A stretch of 64,000 bases of DNA, from assembly GCA_031216915.1 (NCBI GenBank), contig CM062288.1:182802596-182866595 (forward strand), written 5' to 3'. Below the pieces are notes generated by a model. That model searched no databases, was not told where the DNA came from, and saw only the letters and a list, made by a program, of their open reading frames with translations. The stretch's first letter is position 1; each line of letters begins with the position of its first letter. This DNA is from Pictodentalium vernedei. Lineage: Eukaryota; Mollusca; Scaphopoda; Dentaliida; Dentaliidae. A program made the translations under genes and the position numbers. Shown here one piece after another: positions 58,501 to 64,000 of this stretch.

Positions 58501-61500
58501 AAATGACTGGTTTCGGTATTTTTTCAGGCAATTTTTCAGGTTGAAGTCTTGCCTTTGACAATAAATAATTCCACCCACATTCAGATTGTTTATTTCTACT
58601 TAGTCAGATAGTGTTATATGTTTTTTGTGGATTTGGGAAATGTAATACATGTAATGGGTTTGATAACTAAGTTACAGGATATTTGCATTTGAAGAGAGTG
58701 TATGGCATGTCACATTTGGAAATGCCTGGAAAACTGTGAAGCAGAACCTTAAAGAGCATTCTGCCGACGGTGTCAATTCTTGAACCAGGAAGTTCCTTAT
58801 TTGTGTTTGAGTTATAAATACACCATTTTTCAAAAAAACTTTTCATTATTTCTGGTTTGTGTGATATTGTTAGTAGTAGTTAACATTCATCAAGAGATAT
58901 CTCAGCACAACTGGAAGGAAATAAGTGGAAATTTTGAGAAATTTATTGATGTAGCCTAATTTCGCATTTGTTTTGAATTTTCGTCAAGATTTCAAAAACA
59001 TTAAGGTAGAGCACTGCCTTTCCTAAACACCGAGCCTTGTATTTATGACAAATTTATGCAGTTATGGACAGCCGGGTTGTTACTGATGACCAGAGATTTG
59101 CAGTCATGGTGTCTACTTTTTCATTTTGGTCATTGGTGTCATGTCTGTGTGTCATCCGTCCGTCAGGCTGTTCACGCTTTCATATCTAGAGAGCAACCAC
59201 CCCCCCTCCAAAGAAAGAGCTATGGTTATTAGTGCTTATTGTTTTACATTTTGATTGTATTTAACAGTGCTATTGGCAGGACCTGGGTAGTCAATATGGC
59301 TGGTAGTAATAACAAAAATACTATCTGAAGCAGCTCAGAGAAATCCGGGGGGGGGGGGGGGAGGGGGGTGGTGTGGAGTGGTTGTGAAAATCGGGTAAAA
59401 TCTAGCTGAAAAAGCTATTCGGCAATCAGGAAGGCCATGTTGTATCTTTTTACTGGTTGAAAATAGAGAATTGTGGATTTTGTTCATTCAACTCAGGGTA
59501 GACTCCAGATTATTTTGCCTGAATGAAATCCAGGGGGAGATCACTCTTGTTTTCTCTTTAAGGTTCCGCTCCACAGTTCCGCACTATTGCACAGGGGTGA
59601 AATTCTAAACAAAGGGCGTATGTTGAAACTAAGGCCATGTAAAATAGAGATATATTTTTAGTATGAGATATATGATTACATTAGGCTTTTTGTTGGACAA
59701 GAGAATTTGAAATTTTGGTCCCAAATTTGGAGTCTGATACACAGGGGTAAATTACCAGATGAATTATGGGAAACAGTGGCTTCGAAAAATTGGCTATTTT
59801 TTTAAATGTAATTTTTACACGGGTTTGTTACCAGACAGGTAACTAAAAAATGAGACGGAAACATATAATTTTTCTTTTTGCATTTTAGAAACAAGGTATG
59901 CTCTGCTCCAGGGGTGGGTAGGCGGCGTTGGTGGGAAAATTCTGCTTTTGAGGCTGCTAGTTGGCTGAAAATGACTGGTTTCGGTATTTTTTCAGGCAAT
60001 TTTTCAGGTTGAAGTCTTGCCTTTGACAATAAATAATTCCACCCCCATTCAGATTGTTTATTTCTACTTAGTCAGATAGTGTTATATGTTTTTTGTGGAT
60101 TTGGGAAATGTAATGCATGTAATGGGTTTGATAACTAAGTTACAGGATATTTGCATTTGAAGAGAGTGTATGCAATGTCACATTTGGAAATGCCCGGAAA
60201 ACTGTGATGCAGAACCTTAAAGAGCATTCTGCCGATGGTGTCAATTCTTGAACCAGGAAGTTCCTTATTTGTGTTTGAGTTATAAATGCACCATTTTTCA
60301 AAAAACTTTTCATTATTTCTGGTTTGTGTGATATTGTTAGTAGTAGTTAACATTTATCAAGAGATATCTCAGCACAACTGGAAGGAAATAAGTGGAAATT
60401 TTGAGAAATTTACTGATGTAGCCTAATTTCGCACTTGTTTTGAATTTTCGTCAAGATTTCAAAAACATTAAGGTAGAGCACTGCCTTTCCTAAACACCGA
60501 GCCTTGTATTTATGACAAATTTATGCAGTTATGGACAGCCGGGTTGTTACTGATGACCAGAGATTTGCAGTCATGGTGTCTACTTTTTCATTTTGGTCAT
60601 TGGTGTCATGTCTGTGTGTCATCCGTCCGTCATGCTGTTCACGCTTTCATATCTAGAGAGCAACCCCCCCCCTCCAAAGAAAGAGCTATGGTTATTAGTG
60701 CTTATTGTTTTACATTTTGATTGTATTTAACATTGCTATTGGCAGGACCTGGGTAGTCAATATGGCTGGTAGTAATAACAAAAATACTATCTGAAGCGGC
60801 TCAGAGAAATCGGGGGGGGGGGGGGGGGTGGTGTGGTGTGGTTGTGAAAATGGGGTAAAATCTAGCTGAAAAAGCTATTCGGCAATCAGGAAGGCCATGC
60901 TGTATCTTTTTACTGGTTGAAAATAGAGAATTGTGGATTTTGTCCATTCAACTCAGGGTAGACTCCAGATTATTTTGCCTGAGTGAAATCCAGGGGGAGA
61001 TCACTCTTGTTTTCTCTTTAAGGTTCCGCTCCACAGTTTCGCACTATTGCACAGGGGTGAAATTCTAAACAAAGGGCGTATGTTGAAACTAAGGCCATGT
61101 AAAATAGAGATATATTTTTAGTATGAGATATATGATTACATTAGGCTTTTTGTTGGACAAGAGAATTTGAAGTTTTGGTCCCAAATTTGGAGTCTGATAC
61201 ACAGGGGTAAATTACCAGATGAATTATGTGAAACAGTGGCTTCGAAATATTGGCTATTTTTTTAAATGTAATTTTTACACGGGTTTGTTACCAGACAGGT
61301 AACTAAAAATGAGACGGAAACATATAATTTTTTTTTTTGCATTTCAGAAACAACGGATGCTCTGCTCCAGGGGTGGGTAGGCGGGGTTGGTGGGAAAATT
61401 CTGCTTTTGAGGCTGCTAGGTGGCTGAAAATGACTGGTTTCGGTATTTTTTCAGGCAATTTTTCAGGTTGAAGTCTTGCCTTTGACAATAAATAATTCCA

Positions 61501-64000
61501 CCCACATTCAGATTGTTTATTTCTACTTAGTCAGATAGTGTTATATGTTTTTTGTGGATTTGGGAAATGTAATACATGTAATGGGTTTGATAACTAAGTT
61601 ACAGGATATTTGCATTTGAAGAGAGTGTATGGAATGTCACATTTGGAAATGCCTGGAAAACTGTGAAGCAGAACCTTAAAGAGCATTCTGCCGACGGTGT
61701 CAATTCTTGAACCAGGAAGTTCCTTATTTGTGTTTGAGTTATAAATACACCATTTTTCAAAAAACTTTTCATTATTTCTGGTTTGTGTGATATTGTTAGT
61801 AGCAGTTAACATTCTTCAAGAGATATCTCCGCACAACTGGAAGGAAATAAGTGGTAATTTTGAGAAATTTATTGATGTAGCCTAATTTCGCACTTGTTTT
61901 GAATTTTCGTCAAGATTTCAAAAACATTAAGGTAGAGCACTGCCTTTCCTAAACACCGAGCCTTGTATTTATGACAAATTTATGCAGTTATGGACAGCCG
62001 GGTTGTTACTGATGACCAGAGATTTGCAGTCATGGTGTCTACTTTTCAATTTTGGTCAGTGGTGTCATGTCTGTGTGTCATCCGTCCGTCAGGCTGTTCA
62101 CGCTTTCATATCTAGAGAGCAGCCCCCCCCCCCCCCCTCCAAAGAAAGAGCTATGGTTATTAGTGCTTATTGTTTTACATTTTGATTGTATTTAACAGTG
62201 CTATTGGCAGGACCTGGGTAGTCAATATGGCTGGTAGTAATAACAAAAATACTATCTGAAGCGGTGCAGAGAAATCCGGGGGGGGGGGGGGTGGTGTGGT
62301 GTGGTTGTGAAAATCGGGTAAAATCTAGCTGAAAAAGCTATTCGGCAATCAGGAAGGCCATGCTGTATCTTTTTACTGGTTGAAAATATAGAATTGTGGA
62401 TTTTGTTCATTCAACTCAGGGTAGACTCCAGATTATTTTGCCTGAGTGAAATCCAGGGGGAGATCACTCTTGTTTTCTCTTTAAGGTTCCGCTCCACAGT
62501 TTCGCACTATTGCACAGGGGTGAAATTCTAAACAAAGGGCGTATGTTGAAACTAAGGCCATGTAAAATAGAGATATATTTTTAGTATGAGATATATGATT
62601 ACATTAGGCTTTTTGTTGGACAAGAGAATTTGAAATTTTGGTCCCAAATTTGGAGTCTGATACACAGGGGTAAATTACCAGATGAATTATGGGAAACAGT
62701 GGCTTCGAAAAATTGGCTATTTTTTTAAATGTAATTTTTACACGGGTTTGTTACCAGACAGGTAACTAAAAAATGAGACGGAAACATATAATTTTTTTAT
62801 TGCATTTTAGAAACAAGGGATGCTCTGCTCCAGGGGTGGGTAGGCGGGGTTGGTGGGAAAATTCTGCTGTTGAGGCTGATAGGTGGCTGAAAATGACTGG
62901 TTTCGGTATTTTTTCAGGCAATTTTTCAGGTTGAAGTCTTGCCTTTGACAATAAATAATTCCACCCACATTCAGATTGTTTATTTCTACTTAGTCAGATA
63001 GTGTTATATGTTTTTTGTGGATTTGGGAAATGTAATACATGTAATGGGTTTGATAACTAAGTTACAGGATATTTGCATTTGAAGAGAGTGTATGCCATGT
63101 CACATTTGGAAATGCCTGGAAAACTGTGAAGCAGAACCTTAAAGAGCATTCTGCCGACGGTGTCAATTCTTGAACAAGGAAGTTCCTTATTTGTGTTTGA
63201 GTTATAAATACACCGTTTTTCAAAAAACTTTTCATTATTTCTGGTTTGTGTGATATTGTTAGTAGCAGTTAACATTCATCAAGAGATATCTCAGCACAAC
63301 TGGAAGGAAATAAGTGGAAATTTTGAGAAATTTATTGATGTAGCCTAATTTCGCACTTGTTTTGAATTTTCGTCAAGATTTCTAAAACATTAAGGTAGAG
63401 CACTGCCTTTCCTAAACACCGAGCCTTGTATTTATGACAAATTTATGCAGTTATGGACAGCCGGGTTGTTACTGATGACCAGAGATTTGCAGTCATGGTG
63501 TCTACTTTTTCATTTTGGTCATTGGTGTCATGTCTGTGTGTCATCCGTCCGTCATGCTGTTCACGCTTTCATATCTAGAGAGCACCCCCCCCCCTCCAAA
63601 GAAAGAGCTATGGTTATTAGTGCTTATTGTTTTACATTTTGATTGTATTTAACATTGTTATTGGCAGGACCTGGGTAGTCAATATGGCTGGTAGTAATAA
63701 CAAAAATACTATCTGAAGCGGCTCAGAGAAATCGGGGGGGGGGGGGGGTGGTGTGGTGTGGTTGTGAAAATCGGGTAAAATCTAGCTGATAAAGCTATTC
63801 GGCAATCAGGAAGGCCATGCTGTATCTTTTTACTGGTTGAAAATAGAGAATTGTGGATTTTGTTCATTCAACTCAGGGTAGACTCCAGATTATTTTGCCT
63901 GAGTGAAATCCAGGAGGAGATCACTCTTGTTTTCTCTTTAAGGTTCCGCTCCACAGTTTCGCACTATTGCACAGGGATGAAATTCTAAACAAAGGGCGTA

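Larger units (their letters stand above)
32586..64000. repeat. 1.46-kb satellite, about 21 head-to-tail copies, continues past the window
   Basis: The phrase atgcagttatggaca occurs once per unit at 34206, 35660, 37132, 38596, 40045, 41506, 42969, 44431, 45897, 47359, 48820, 50299, 51758, 53226, 54669, 56131, 57593, 59056, 60523, 61982 and 63445. Spacing is 1443-1479 bp, mostly 1459-1469. Units are highly similar; most length change is in two homopolymers, a C run and a G run about 160 bp apart. Each unit also has the small hairpin gttaccagacaggtaac. Short open frames recur on both strands, but their lengths and ends change with indels, so coding is unlikely. The first unit is split by a LINE-a copy at 32650-33309. 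No rRNA, snRNA or tRNA was recognised in it. Confidence 0.97.

Noticed and set aside
33487-63642. Recurrent open frames of 60-79 codons in nearly every satellite unit (minus-strand frames starting MSKARLQPEK and MLTTTNN, plus-strand frames starting MQLWTA)
   Set aside because: They persist because the units are homogenised, not because of selection: homopolymer and other indels change frame and length from unit to unit, several units lose the frame, and no domain is recognisable.
32586-64000. The 1.46-kb tandem unit as a 5S rRNA, spliceosomal RNA or histone cluster
   Set aside because: I looked for conserved 5S, U1 and U2 sequence words and for histone frames and saw none on either strand.

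Overview
The window reads as intergenic, repeat-packed nuclear DNA of an invertebrate animal, probably marine; I cannot name the species. The grounds are an intronless family-31 glycosyltransferase with a type II membrane anchor, non-LTR retrotransposons with an apurinic-type endonuclease and an esterase-like ORF1, a tRNA-derived SINE family, several kinds of MITE, many long poly(G)/poly(C) tracts, and a 1.46-kb satellite filling the right half. Nothing looks bacterial: there are no operons, Shine-Dalgarno sites or dense coding. Only one likely host gene is present; almost everything else is mobile or tandem-repeat DNA.

Layout. 1-2.35 kb: AT-rich DNA with one nested palindrome. 2.36-4.34 kb: an old hAT-type MITE split by two later hAT-type MITEs; all three keep 8-bp target-site duplications. 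4.45-5.64 kb (minus strand): the glycosyltransferase gene. 5.98-12.22 kb: giant foldback element A, with 105-bp tandem units in its arms and a decayed LINE fragment in its core. 12.39-12.61 kb: a TTAA-flanked palindromic MITE. 13.99-17.27 kb: foldback B, with 22-bp units built on the palindrome TGCACGTGCA. 19.18-22.21 kb: foldback C. 22.2-24.97 kb: AT-rich DNA with a 68-bp duplication, a family of related hairpins and a 69-bp tandem triplet.

24.97-30.38 kb: two different LINEs joined 5' end to 5' end and bounded by one shared 12-bp direct repeat. LINE-a (minus) has an intact 1144-residue endonuclease/reverse transcriptase ORF; LINE-b (plus) is a short 3' fragment. 30.56-32.33 kb: foldback D, which contains SINE copies. 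32.33-32.59 kb: a fragment of foldback C. From 32.59 kb to the window end: about 21 head-to-tail copies of a 1.46-kb satellite, interrupted near its left edge by a 660-bp, almost unchanged 3' copy of LINE-a. The middle of the array has a higher-order organisation of 3, 3 and 4 units; the right end is more uniform.

The parts do not form a pathway. The reading is of a transposon-rich neighbourhood beside a satellite block: LINE-a supplies a plausible recent source of retrotransposition, the MITEs and foldbacks are non-coding and would depend on enzymes encoded elsewhere, and the satellite shows the marks of unequal exchange. The best candidates for something undescribed are the two-family LINE composite with a shared target-site duplication, the cluster of four unrelated long foldback elements, and the higher-order satellite.
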